The position numbers and the translations under genes are program-made. Of a stretch of DNA of 64,000 nucleotides, positions 12,673 through 25,337 are shown piece after piece. The DNA is taken from positions 212,283 to 276,282 of the forward strand of contig VWZP01001604.1 of the NCBI GenBank assembly GCA_013396995.1, in the 5' to 3' direction. The notes under the pieces were generated by a model. The model saw only the letters and a list, made by a program, of their open reading frames with translations. It was not told the DNA's origin and did no database searches. The stretch is from Dicaeum eximium (Eukaryota > Chordata > Aves > Passeriformes > Dicaeidae). Every line of letters begins with the position of its first letter. Position 1 is the stretch's first letter.

Positions 12673-13827
12673 GAAACTAATCCTAGAAGAGAATTATGTG
12701 CCTTTAGCTTTTTTTTTTTCCTTGTGTTGATAGTTTTTATTAGTCTAAGAAGAGAGGGAGAGACCAGTTAAACCAGTACATAACCATAAATACTGGTTAA
12801 GCTAGTACATAAACACAAGCCAATCTATTGCAGCACTAAGTCAGAGTCAGGAGGCAAGCAGGAAGGGCTGCTGAGTCTCAGAAGAGCCTCTCATTCATTG
12901 ATATAAGTTTCATCCCCTTTGTAGGTAAATCCCTTCCTTTTATATTGTTTGAAGTTACTCCAGGTTTGCAATCTTCTGCTAAAGCCCACAAGGTCTTTTT
13001 CTTGTTCTCATTACTTTTAACAGCTGGATGGATAGCCTGTGTATCACATGTAATAAATAATGAATCACTTTGAAACATTGCTTTCATGGAAGTCACATAC
13101 AAATATGATGTTCACTTGTAATTTGTTTAAGTTATAAAAACACTAGCTGAAAGGGTGACTTCCCAATAAATCTGCTGGAGTACTGGGTAATGGAGCCTAA
13201 CTTCTTTCCTTTTCTTATTTTTTTAATTTTTCACCTCGGCTAATTTATGGGCCATTTCCAAAATCAAACTCTAAGGCACATTTTTTAGCAAATTCCCCAC
13301 GTGAAATGCGTCTATGGAATTTTCACAAGTTCCTCCAATTTTTAATATCAGTTTTTCCTAGTTTCAATTTAATGAGCAAGAAGTAATAGAAAAATACCAG
13401 CTTTCATTATATTTACATTTTCTTCCCACATATGTCAAAGCACTAATACCTTAAGGATCAGTTAGTGAGTTCAGATATTTCTTTTTCTTTTTTCGTCATA
13501 AATAAAAAATTAGAAGTAATTATTCTTAATAAAAATGGAATTAATCAAAACTGCTAAAGAATGTTGTACAGAAAGTGTCTGTTTCAGCAGAGCTTTAGTA
13601 ACATTCATGTATTTTAAACCAGATACTTAAGCCTTTTACAGATTCACAGACTGGTTTAGCTATGCAAGCTTCCTTTTTTCTTGACCTGCTCTGACCCAGG
13701 TCTGCAGGAACCACAGAGCTTGAAAGGTCACATTCTCCATTTTTTGAGCACATCAAGATTAGCAACTGGCCACAATTATGATGATGAAGTGTGGGATTTT
13801 TGACACACAGAAAACCTCGAATGCCAN

Positions 13828-15775
13828 AATGCAGTGTCATATATATACCCCATATGCTTTCATATATCTGTTGTGTGGAAGTCTCACTTCCCAGTGAGAC
13901 TGTCCACTGTCCATTTTCTCCACTGAAAGGGAGGCAGAGAACAAAATAGCCTGTATATTTCACTAGAAGCTATTTAGTACATAATAATTTAATGATTGCT
14001 ACTTAACAAGTAAGGGCATCATAATTAATATAGCTTAGACCATTATTTTCAAAGGTAGGTCCCTTATTATATTTTAAGGGTATCTGCAATATGCCTGACA
14101 TTATTAAAAACAAACAATCAAAACCCACAAAACACCCAAAACGAACAAACAAAAAGAAAAATGCAGTCCTTACATCAAAGAGTTAACAGTGTGTCAAAGT
14201 AGTTTATTTAGCTGGCAAAGCATGATTTATTCCGTTTTCTAAGGTCTTGGAACTTATGAGACCTTCACACACCATAACCTTTCCCTCCGTGCTCGCAACA
14301 AACGGGTTATTTGGGTGACTGGGGCTGATCTATGACACCAGTGACAGGCTGTGCTGCAGGCGAAGGGGTGTTCCGGGCAGTCTGACTCAGATCTTTGGGA
14401 GGTTTCAGCCATCCCCGCGGCCGGGTCTCGGTGCCGGCTGAGCGCCGCCCGGCACCGCCGCCTCTGTCCATGGTGCTGATGCCTCCGGACTGCCCTGAAC
14501 TGCAAGAGGGCGTGGTGGGGAAGAACAAAAACAAAAGTTAAAACAACAGTTTTACTGAAAAAATTCGGCATAAATTTTTATTTTAAATTAATTTAATTAA
14601 TATATAATAATTCTTATATGCGTGAAAATTTAAAATTACCAACCATTTTAATAATTATTCTTATAAATCCTAACATAATTCTTTGTGTCAGTTTATATTT
14701 CTTGGAATAAAAGCACAAAGCCAGTCTNATAACCATAAATACTGGTTAAGCTAGTACATAAACACAAGCCAATCTATTGCAGCACTAAGTCAGAGTCAGG
14801 AGGCAAGCAGGAAGGGCTGCTGAGTCTCAGAAGAGCCTCTCATTCATTGATATAAGTTTCATCCCCTTTGTAGGTAAATCCCTTCCTTTTATATTGTTTG
14901 AAGTTACTCCAGGTTTGCAATCTTCTGCTAAAGCCCACAAGGTCTTTTTCTTGTTCTCATTACTTTTAACAGCTGGATGGATAGCCTGTGTATCACATGT
15001 AATAAATAATGAATCACTTTGAAACATTGCTTTCATGGAAGTCACATACAAATATGATGTTCACTTGTAATTTGTTTAAGTTATAAAAACACTAGCTGAA
15101 AGGGTGACTTCCCAATAAATCTGCTGGAGTACTGGGTAATGGAGCCTAACTTCTTTCCTTTTCTTATTTTTTTAATTTTTCACCTCGGCTAATTTATGGG
15201 CCATTTCCAAAATCAAACTCTAAGGCACATTTTTTAGCAAATTCCCCACGTGAAATGCGTCTATGGAATTTTCACAAGTTCCTCCAATTTTTAATATCAG
15301 TTTTTCCTAGTTTCAATTTAATGAGCAAGAAGTAATAGAAAAATACCAGCTTTCATTATATTTACATTTTCTTCCCACATATGACAAAGCACTAATACCT
15401 TAAGGATCAGTTAGTGAGTTCAGATATTTCTTTTTCTTTTTTCGTCATAAATAAAAAATTAGAAGTAATTATTCTTAATAAAAATGGAATTAATCAAAAC
15501 TGCTAAAGAATGTTGTACAGAAAGTGTCTGTTTCAGCAGAGCTTTAGTAACATTCATGTATTTTAAACCAGATACTTAAGCCTTTTACAGATTCACAGAC
15601 TGGTTTAGCTATGCAAGCTTCCTTTTTTCTTGACCTGCTCTGACCCAGGTCTGCAGGAACCACAGAGCTTGAAAGGTCACATTCTCCATTTTTTGAGCAC
15701 ATCAAGATTAGCAACTGGCCACAATTATGATGATGAAGTGTGGGATTTTTGACACACAGAAAACCTCGAATGCCA
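13828..15775. repeat. Second copy of the second doubled stretch (probable assembly artefact)
   Basis: Contains the second copies of both halves. 14503-14727 is sequence found only here (very AT-rich, continuing directly from the CpG-rich block), and 12625-12779 is found only in the first copy (GGGGAAA repeat plus a T run). The native order is probably left half, 14503-14727, unsequenced gap, 12625-12779, right half. Confidence 0.88.
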
Positions 15776-16965
15776 ACAGCACCAAGAGCCCAGGAATTAG
15801 CGGTAGGTACAAGGTTTTCTGGTCAACATTGGCTATTCTAAACTCAAACTCTACTTTCAAAATCCTTCTTTCTCTAATCAGATGATAAAAATATTTTATC
15901 AAGTATTCTCTGTCTCACAACTGGAATATTTTGGTCATTTACACTCTGCTTTGCAGACCAAGAGTTCTGTAACAAATCTATGGCATTTGGGGACTCCATT
16001 TCCTTCTATAAGTCACCATTTTTTTACATACTGATGCAAGTTTCACTGAAGTCAGTTACAGTAATTCTGTCAGGCCCTGAAGCAGCCTCTTTGAATTGGG
16101 ATGATATACTTACTGATATATAGAAGATACAAGATATTATTTGTAATTTTATCAAAATAGATTTGTGTGCCAAAAGCTTTCCTACTGCATTTTAAATACA
16201 TACTCAGATCAGAGAAACACAGAAACAAAAAGGTAGGGTTTGGATGAAAGCATTCTTAAATGAAAGAGGAGATGAGACATTTTTGCCTACAGTCAAGAAC
16301 TTTTCAGTGAAAGCGTGTTTCAGTTTTGACTGATCTGTTTCAATATATCTGTAGGTACTGAGATTCAGAGTTAAAGAAGTTTGTAAATCTGTTAGTGGAA
16401 CCACTGAAATCCACAGGATTATCATGGTGAGCAATTAGTTACCCATAAGAGAACTTGAATCACTGAAAGTAGAGCCAAACTGCTACACAGTGATGCAATT
16501 ACTAAATAGTGACAGCAATGGACATATAAACAGATAACTCCCTGTTTTCAATAGATGTAATTACAGATACTGTAAACAAGATATTTGTATCGAAGCAGCA
16601 GTGACTGAAACAAATCCCAAAGTGATAAACACAGAAGAAAAATGCCTTGTATCAGATATATTTGTGTACAAGGGCTACAAAATGCCCAAACTTGAATCCC
16701 ATGAACTGAGATAAATATGTTTATATTGTATCTTTTAAAAGCTCCAGATTATCCTGCCTAGGATATCTGGCAATCTAGTTGCCTTCTCTTTCTGTTCCAA
16801 ATAATTTGAAACTGCTTCAGAAGAAGGGTTTTTCTTGAAATTGGAGGTACTTTTAAAATCCTATTGATTCAAACTTGTTTTAAAACAAGAAAAACATTCC
16901 AGTCACCTTCAACTAAGTATTACAGTACTGTGTTCAATAACAGTTCTGAATGTGCATTAGTAAAA

Positions 16966-16996
16966 TAAAACAAACAAACAAACAAACAAACAAAAA
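16966..16996 (+). repeat. CAAA microsatellite
   Basis: About six CAAA units followed by CAA units (to about 17010). A simple repeat in intergenic sequence. Confidence 0.9.
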
Positions 16997-19900
16997 ACAA
17001 CAACAACAAACCAATCTACTTCTCCCATGAAGTTTGAAACCACTCATAAAATAATAACTTGTGACTAGAAACAACTAGCATCACTTGTGTCCTGGTGAAA
17101 CTGGACATTATTTCAGACCAGAAATATTGACTTTGTGAACCTCACCATTAAATGTGTAGGCTTTCCAAATTTACAATTTTACATAAATTCAAGAAAAGTG
17201 TTATGAGATTTAACTACCACACAATTTGCACTTTAACATTATCTTTATAAACTCCTGAATATTCTAAGATTATGACTAAACCAGAAAACCCACCCACCTT
17301 TCCTTCACATTCCTCCAAGGATATACCTACTATGATACCATTTCCCCACACTAATTACAGGCACTGTTTTCAAATCCCTGGTAGTAGTACATGTGCTTTT
17401 AAAATCATCTCCTATCAGTTGACATTGACAACAGGAATTACTTCAAAGGTGATAAAATCAGAACGATTTTACCATTTGCTTTCAATTTGGCTGCAAATGC
17501 TGTTTCAAGCTCTCTGACCTAACAGTAAAGAAACAATACATTTTCTATTTTTATTTAGACAGATTATTTAATTTGAAAATACCAAATTGCATTTCTTGTA
17601 GGTCACTTATAAATTAGATCACAGAATTAAGAAGCAGTTCTGAAATGTGCCCTAATGGCTGTATGCAGCTTATTGGCTGCTAAAAAGATGACAGGTTTTT
17701 TTTAATATTACTGCCTTTTACAGGAAGTATTTCCATTTCTGTTTTTCCTCTGTTCACCCATGCACTATGTCGTTTTTGTGTTATTTAAGACATCAGCATG
17801 TAGATACAGACATTAATGTTCTTGAAGGAATGGAGTAAGAGAACTGAGATTAATGTTTGAAGGGACACTGGCCAATTTCAAAGACAGAGTTTAAAATCTC
17901 TGTAGAAGGCAGATATCATGTTTACTCTGAAAACTTTAGAAGCATGAACAAGCATGGTAATATGGTTTAGTGGATTTCTCCCTGTCAATGGTTGACAATC
18001 TACATATCCTTAATTGTCATTGTCTAACTTCCATTGTGAAAAATACGGTAGTTTAAATTACATTTTATGTGGCTTTCACAATAAGCTAAGCAGATATTGA
18101 CTTGAATTAGGTTTCTGTAAATATTATACAGGAGATCTAGGAATTGTTCTGACAAGAGTTTTATTAAAAACTAGTTTAAAGCTGATACATTTCTCTTCTT
18201 CCTTGAGATTTGCAATTGAGTGACACTAGTTTGAACACTTCTGTTATTACAGACCATGCACATAGCAACAGATTAATTCATTACCCAGATCAGGTCATCT
18301 GACTTGTGTGGATCTTTCAGCTATACTACTCAAAAACTAGTGCTTTAAAAAAAATTCTTAAAGGTTTTATTTCTCTAATTTTAAAATCCTCACAAAATAC
18401 AATCAATTTTTCAAGATTTTATCCTCAAAAAGTCATTTATTCTTTTGCCAAAATACATGGACATGAGTAAAGAGAAGCTGAGTCCAAAGAGTACCAGTTT
18501 TTGATACAGCAATTTACCCAGTGCCACAGAGAAAATGAATTTTTAATGCTTGGGATCAGTTACTGATAGCAATACCTGGATGGCTAGTTTTTCACGTTGT
18601 TCTCACTAGATATTTGCAAGGAAGTTGGCATGGTTTAATCACCACAAGATTTTCTTCAATTATTTTTCTTAGTTCCTACTTGATCAAAATTATGCACTGA
18701 AAATCATGTTTGTCATGAGAACATGAGCACCATACCTGCTAATAATAATAACACTTAAAGTAAAGATCATATGGTATCTTTGGATCATATTTAACAAAAT
18801 TTAGTTTCTGAATGGTTTAGTTTAGTGCTTGGGATTTTAACTATTTTTTAAATTTTTGTTTGGTTTAAATTCAGTTTGCTTTCTAATTTCTTAGTAGATG
18901 GTGGTATCCATGGATCTATAAATATTATATTACTCATCTGAAGTTCATAATGAGAAAGAACCACTCATCCGAAGCTTTACCAAAATTATTTTGAGGTTTC
19001 CTTTAAAGATAGAAGTCCTATCAGAACAAAGTTCAAAGAAACATAATTCTGGGTGGTGCAGGTTTTCTGGTGAAGGTACAGAAGCATGTTTTCCTAAACT
19101 CTTCTGAAACTGCTGTTGTACAGGTCTCTTCCATGCTGTCATCAAAAAAAAAAATCCTTCCTAAACTAAATTTGAGAACTTAAAGTTCCTGAAATGCTTT
19201 CTCAATTTCTATTTTTTTTTTATTTTCCAGTACCACAACAGAAGATTTTCTAATAAATAATGCATCACTTGAATCCAGACAGGTTAACATCAAGCCCTTG
19301 TGACTGGCACTGCAGGGCCAAGTATCAAAATGGGAAAAACAGCTGAGCATGGATTAAATTCATCTTAGTTTTTTCTTGCATCTTTTTCAGTTCAAAACCA
19401 AACTCACTATAAGCTGTTTTCACCATGGTTTCAGAATGTTCATGTAGTCAATAATGGCTCCAAAAGTGGTTCAGAAACCTCTCTCCCTCCTTTGGTTTCT
19501 CCTTCTGCTCTGGGATCTCTTGGGATATGAGACTTGATTGTCTCCAAGATCTGCAAACAGACCTGTGGCCCACTTGTGCATCAGTTTGCTCGTGACTGTG
19601 TGACTTTATTTGTTGGAGTGAAGCACTGGCAACCTTCACTCACCACATTTCTCTTTCTGCTTTGGAGGTTACTTGGTGCTCTGTTTCCTGTGTGGATGAA
19701 AATTATTAATGTGGTTTCAAGATCATAATGCTCGTGTCGGCATGTTCCTTCTTTCTTGGGTATGTGGTTGGTCATTGACACTGTAAATTGTCATACAAGG
19801 TGAATTACAAATGCTAGAAATGCTAGCCTGTAGCTGAGCATGTTCCTGTGCCAACTGTCCACCAGTTCAAAGACCCTTTGCTGTGAGCTTGATAAATGGT

Positions 19901-21733
19901 GGGTCTCCATTCAGACAGATTTGTTGCTCAGGAACAGATTTCCACAGAAATCCAGTGAGTATTTCAATCAACTTGATCTCATTTAGTTCATGACATTCAA
20001 AGAAAGGTGGATCTCTGGTTTATCTATTCCCCTTTATTGATCCTAACTCATTGTATTTTAAAAAAAAAATCAAAATAATGACATGCATTACTTTTGAATA
20101 GCTTGCCAAACAGATATTTAGCATTATGTCTTCTATTAAGAACTCACAGTTTGCATTCAAGTTTTATTTTGTTAGTTATTTTGCTTATTTCTCATGTTGT
20201 TCAGTGATGCTGATCAGCAATGCAGGAAAGAATAAGGGAAAACGTGGTTTCTGCATCATGGTCTTCACTTTACAATACATTTGCTTAGCATTTATAGCAA
20301 TGGAGCTCTGATGTCACTGGCTTCTGGAAACAACTGGGAATATCAGTAATCAATAATTATAATAATGCAAAACTTCCTTACTTTCTTCATTTTAATCAGT
20401 ACAATTCAAACATAGGAGTTCACCATAAAGCAGTATATCTTTCATCTGATTTGCTCTTATTTACAAAGTGAAACAGGAAAAATGCAATATAGATAGTGTC
20501 AGAAAAAGAAAAAATAGAACATGCTCTATTTTCTCTTTCAATCCCTTACTTTCAATTTTTTAATCACAGCTTTCTTACAACAGGTGTTCAAAATCTAATT
20601 CAGTTCAGGTTCCCCAAAATTTTTCACAATAAAAGGCTTCTTTTTAATTGCATACAACTTTGCCAGGCACCAGGCTACAAGCGGAAATTTTTCATGCCAT
20701 ATGTCTGACTTAGATTGAATATTGATTTTCTTTTCTTCAGTACTTCTGAAAAAAAACAAAGCAAAACAAAACATTAGTTGCTTCTGAGATTTGCATGAAG
20801 CTGCTACAGAAACTGACTGGACCTATCTTTTAAATATACAAATCTATACAAAGGTGTCATGTATTCCCTTAGTGTTCTCTGTAGATAAAATTACCTGTAC
20901 TTTTGAAGCACTAATTCTTTGCACCACAGAAACCTGGAGAAAATCACCAGTTTTATTTTCATTGCAAAGTTTGAATGAAGTGTACTTGTAAGGCCACATG
21001 GTTAATGAGAAATACAAAAAGAAATAGTGAAGATTAACTCTTATTGGAAGAGACAGGCCTCTCAAAGAAAAATTAGTATGTGATCATGCAGTTAAAGACT
21101 CGAAAATTACATGGACATGGGGACATTAAGATTTCACACTTAGTCCTAACTCTGCTTCTCTTATGTTTTTAAGTACTAAACTTCAGATTCTTACAAAACA
21201 AAATCCTTTGTTTTGTTTTGCTTTGCTTGTTTGTTTTATACTAAAAACTGTCTGGAACTATAGCACAGTATTAAAAATTACATCACGTAGCATTTGTCAC
21301 AGTACAAAAAAAGTCTGTTTCTGTGACACTTTATCCAGTTTACTACCAAAAGAGTCACATCAGTGATCTACACTGTCTGGAATCCTAAAAGCTCAGAACT
21401 GCAGTTGTATCTTCCCAATAACGTAACCAGAGACTGCAAATAACCATCAAATATATCTTCCAAAAGAGTTCTCATCCAGGTGGAGTTTTTGTGAGCTGTT
21501 GAGCAAATGGATGGATAATTTCCTTGGGAACTCCACGGTTAATCAAGAAACCGCTAAAGGAATCTAAGATGGATATTACCCAAAAACCACAAGATGGAGA
21601 GGCCCTTTTTTTAGAATAATTCTACATAAACCTTTCTGTAAGTGTCAGGAAAACGATAAATACTGGCCTTAAACTAAGCTGTAGTAAAAGCTTTCTTTAT
21701 TAAGGGAACACACCTCAAAGCCCTGGGGTTGGT

Positions 21734-21786
<53 letters not shown>

Positions 21787-21802
21787 GCTGCTGCTGCTGC
21801 TG
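21734..21802 (+). repeat. Composite TTG/CTG microsatellite
   Basis: Eighteen perfect TTG units (21734-21787) run directly into five CTG units (21788-21802). On the minus strand this reads CAG then CAA, which would code for glutamine in one frame, but there is no gene here. Confidence 0.97.
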
Positions 21803-22460
21803 CCGTTTGTTTTTTCTTAAGAATAATAATGTTTTTAAGTAACTTTGTAATCCAAAATCATAAAATGCATAATTACACCATGAAAATTTTAAACATAGGA
21901 ATCTATGAAAAATTAGAATTTTGCCTTGGAAGTTTATACAGCTATATAGATATTTATTGTTTAGATGTCCTACATCATGACTTAAACCTGTGACTCCTTT
22001 AATATTGTGAATTACAGCCCTCCACATAAATTTTATTGGCAATAAACTTCAGTTTCTGTCCCTCACTTTCCTATTATTCAAACTTCTCTGAGAGACCAAC
22101 TAGCAGGAAGCATTAAAAAACAAAAAAAAAAAAAAAGTGGGTGACTGTTTAGCCTAATTTTCCCTGAAAAAAATGATTTTTTATTTTTATCAGGTCAGTT
22201 AGTTGTATCCAGGGTGATCTTTTCCCAACAAAAGTCTCAGTGATGGACACAGATTTAAAAATGCAAAAATCTGTGCTGTTACCAAGAGGGAGTCCAAACA
22301 ACCATATGTGGGCTTAATAATTCTTTGTAAGTATTGTAACATCTTTGCTAAAAAGACAGATATTGTACATGAAAGCTAACTTCCATTGTTTCCACAAAAC
22401 TCTCCTTAATAGCTGTATCAAAAAATGTGATGAAAAGCAGGAGTCCATGTCAACTTTCAT

Positions 22461-22560
22461 AAAATCTCAGAATGGTTTGGGTTGGAATGGACCTTAAAGA
22501 TCATTTAGTTCTAATCCCCCTGCCATGGGCAGGGACACCTTCCACTAGAAAGGGTTTTGC
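22461..22560 (-). mobile_element. CR1 LINE, 3'-end fragment
   Basis: Reverse-strand copy of the CR1 3' terminus: cagaatggtttgggttggaa, then cttaaagatcatttagttct, then ctgccatgggcagggacacc. About 100 bases. Confidence 0.92.
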
Positions 22561-25076
22561 TTCTTAAATATAAATAAAACTAAGTTTCAAGCTTTCTTTT
22601 CAAACAGCATATTTCCAAGCTATGCTAGTTTAAAAAAGAAAATTATGTTTAGATGCAGTGCAATTGTTTTAGAAGACAAAACCTACCAATGTATTTCCTC
22701 TTTTCCTGGAAGAGATGCCCTCAGTTCTGAGTGTTTCCACAGCAGAAGTTATTCTCTTTGGAAATGTGGTCAGGTCTCATATGGAATCAGCCTTGCAGTT
22801 GCATGAGATATCTCCAGCACCAAAGCATGTCCTTTCCCAAAAGAAAGCACTAGAAATCTTCCTGGTATGGTAGTAGCAGATGAGAAAAGACGGCATAGTA
22901 AATTACTAAATCAACTAATACTCACTAAAATAATTGTCTTAGTCCTTTTCAGCTACATCCAGGTGAAGGCAATTTCAAAGCCCAAAGCCATGTCAACTAA
23001 AGGAATCAAGAGCTTAGATGGAAATCTCATGGGAGAATATGTAATTTAACTTATTTGCAGTTAAGTAACTACAGGAGTAAAGTAGACATGTAAGGCAAAA
23101 CTTGGACAGAGTTGATTCATTGGGTGGACAGTTGCAAATCATTCTAGAGCATCAAAGAGACAAAACTTGTCACAAGAGTCTACATAAATTAAAAATAATA
23201 GGTGTTCAGGATTTGTTTTAATGAATTTCATTAAAATATAATTTATTTAAAATTAAATATTTGCTAGAAATAATTATAATGAAAAAAGATTTTCCCATTC
23301 CAGTTCCATAAAAAAGTTTTAACATAACCCACTAAGTACAAAAGAAATTTGTTATAGTCTTTATTGAAGATCAGAGTTGGGGTTTAATTTTAGAAAGAAT
23401 TTTTTTTTCCCATTGGTTAATATTTTTTTTAATTTGCCTAAGACAGACTTGAGCCATGCTTTGCATGGTCATGTCTGGTTTTTTGTATTAAGCTGAACAA
23501 AACCAGACTAAAATGTAATTAAAACTTTGTGTGAATTTAGTTTAACATCCGCTTAGCATCCAAACATTTTCTATCATAGTTTAATTGCTAGAACTTGTTT
23601 TTTTTTCTTCCTAACTGAGACACCTTCACTGTTTCCAAGGAGGTGTATGACTTCTACATACTATTTATATATTAACCATATTTATATATATATAAAAGAC
23701 CTTTATATACCTATTTGTGTTTGCATTGTGGCAGTATTTCTGTTTAGGTGGTGCCTTGATGCTCATCTGTGTCTAAGATATGTCTCAGCTGCCTACTACA
23801 GGGAGGAGGTACTACTGTGCACTCCCAAGGCAAGCATTGCAGAATTACTGAGCAACCCATGAGTCTGGCTGACAAAAATAGCAACATTTCTGACCTTTAA
23901 TTCTTTGGCCACCTTTATTTGGGTTTCTCAACTGGGGCCAGACCTGAAAGCAGTCTTATGCACACAATCAGTTTATGAGTGCACAATCATAATTTATTGC
24001 CCGTGAGGCACATAAATGGCTGGGGCTAACGCGGTGTGATGTGCTCAGCAGTTCGTGAGCAGGCACACAAAGCTGCTCTGCTAGCCAAGCTGGCCAGGCA
24101 GTTGGCAAATACAGAGGAAAATGCCAGCCCTTGGGTCATTCTTTGCAGTAGACTGAGCTTTTATGAATTGCCACCTTTCTGCTCTCTGACTTACATCTTC
24201 CCATATTGCAGTTTTCCTCTTGAATCTAGGATGATTTCAGTTTTTCTGCTTCCTGTTAGTTCTTTTGCCAATAGCAGTTCTGTACTCCTATGGGCTTTTT
24301 ATTTCTACTTTTCAACTTACATGAGCCAATGGCCCATGTTAACTACCTCTCAAGAGCTAAGAGTGCCACAGTTTACCGTGATCTTCCTTTGTCAAAACCG
24401 GGGCAAGGGCATATGTGGGTCCTCTGTGCATGTGTACCCTTACTCTCACGCTCAGAAGCTCACTGTCCAGCATCATTTGAAGACAGAGAGCAAAAGTGCA
24501 AGCACAGGAGAGCTGGTACGACCGTAGCTCTGCAGGTGAGGTTTATAAGAGGCACGGCAAAGGAGTCTGCCAAAGAACTACCTGTCCCAGATCTGGGAAA
24601 GGCCAATGCGTGTTCAGCCAGGTTTGGAAGGGAGGTGTGGCCAAGATGGTCCTGACCAGCCTCTCACAGACACGCCTTGGCTCTGTGCTTGCCCAGTTCT
24701 AGGCCCAGGGGTGGCAAGGAAAGGCTGCCAGGGAGGGTAAGGGGAGCACAGAGCTCATCTTCCCTCTCCATACTCTGCTCTCTTGCCTTTCTCCATCGCT
24801 CTTTTCAACGTATCTTTTTAGACCAGCCCTTTCTTTTCTTCCTCTTTCCCGTTGGTTCAATATGATCCTGTTCCTTCCTGTCTCCCCTCATTCCCTTTTG
24901 TCTTCTCACCTCAATTTCACTTCCTAACCCTGCTTCCCTGCCATGACACGACAATCAGTCTCCCTTGAGTCATCCTTACTTCCCCCCAACGTCCCCTATC
25001 GCTCTGACGTCTTTCCCCCTTCCTCCCCCCAGCTCTGACGGACGCGGTCCTCTCACCCCACTGAACCCTCCTCCTT

Positions 25077-25082
25077 TATAAA
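25077..25082 (+). promoter_or_regulatory. TATA-like box
   Basis: TATAAA inside ctcctttataaaggga at the upstream edge of the CpG island. If used, transcription would begin near 25105-25112, which fits an exon 1 ending at the cag|gtgggc donor at 25319. Confidence 0.4.
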
Positions 25083-25107
25083 GGGATTTTCCTCTTTTTA
25101 ATCCACG

Positions 25108-25319
25108 AGACCCCCGTCGCAGCCTCAGCACTCGGCGCACCGTCAGCACCGCGGGGCAAGAGACGATCCTTCCTTCGCTCCTTCCCTCCCCCAGCCAGCG
25201 GGAGAGCCCCGGGCGGGAACAAAGCCCCCGGCGGCTCGGCCCCGACACCGCCCCGCGGGATGGGCGGCCGTGGCCCGCGGGCTGCGGGGCAGCGCGGCGG
25301 CGGCGGCGGCGGAGCGCAG
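25108..25319 (+). other. SLC5A7: Candidate non-coding exon 1 of SLC5A7
   Basis: Human SLC5A7 has a first exon that is not translated. Here a donor-like gcgcag|gtgggc at 25319/25320 follows the TATA-like box by about 240 bases, and an acceptor-like ttctctccag ends at 26010. Joining them gives a short 5' UTR exon and an intron of about 690 bases. The boundaries are a proposal from splice motifs only. The n at 25337 lies just beyond the donor. Confidence 0.35.
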
Positions 25320-25336
25320 GTGGGCGGCGGGAGGCG

Positions 25337-25337
25337 N
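25337..25337. other. Single n in the CpG-island promoter (gap of unknown size)
   Basis: In this window single n characters mark contig joins (9212, 10096, 12624, 13827, 14728). This one falls inside the GC-rich promoter, so sequence of unknown length may be missing here. The flanks show no duplication. Confidence 0.7.

Larger units (their letters stand above)
11949..13826. repeat. First copy of a second doubled stretch (probable assembly artefact)
   Basis: 11949-12623 is repeated at 13828-14502 (675 bases each) and 12780-13826 at 14729-15775 (1047 bases each). Only single-base differences are seen (for example t at 12071 versus c at 13950). The boundaries coincide with single n at 12624, 13827 and 14728. 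Confidence 0.9.
15776..25019. other. Intergenic sequence upstream of SLC5A7
   Basis: AT-rich unique sequence with the microsatellites and the minus-strand CR1 piece listed separately. The last kilobase (about 23940-24740) is less AT-rich and has a 163-codon open frame (24036-24527) with no recognisable domain. It may be an old transposon or promoter-proximal sequence. Confidence 0.75.

Noticed and set aside
7169..15775. Two real tandem segmental duplications
   Set aside because: Copy edges coincide exactly with n or N characters, the halves are of equal length, and the intervening extensions are in the wrong order, which fits contig overlaps better than biology.
21674..22042. Polyglutamine-containing protein on the minus strand
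   Set aside because: The glutamine run is only the TTG/CTG microsatellite read in one frame. The flanks have no coding character.
24036..24527. A 163-residue protein gene upstream of SLC5A7
   Set aside because: No recognisable domain, and overlapping open frames suggest composition effects, not coding.
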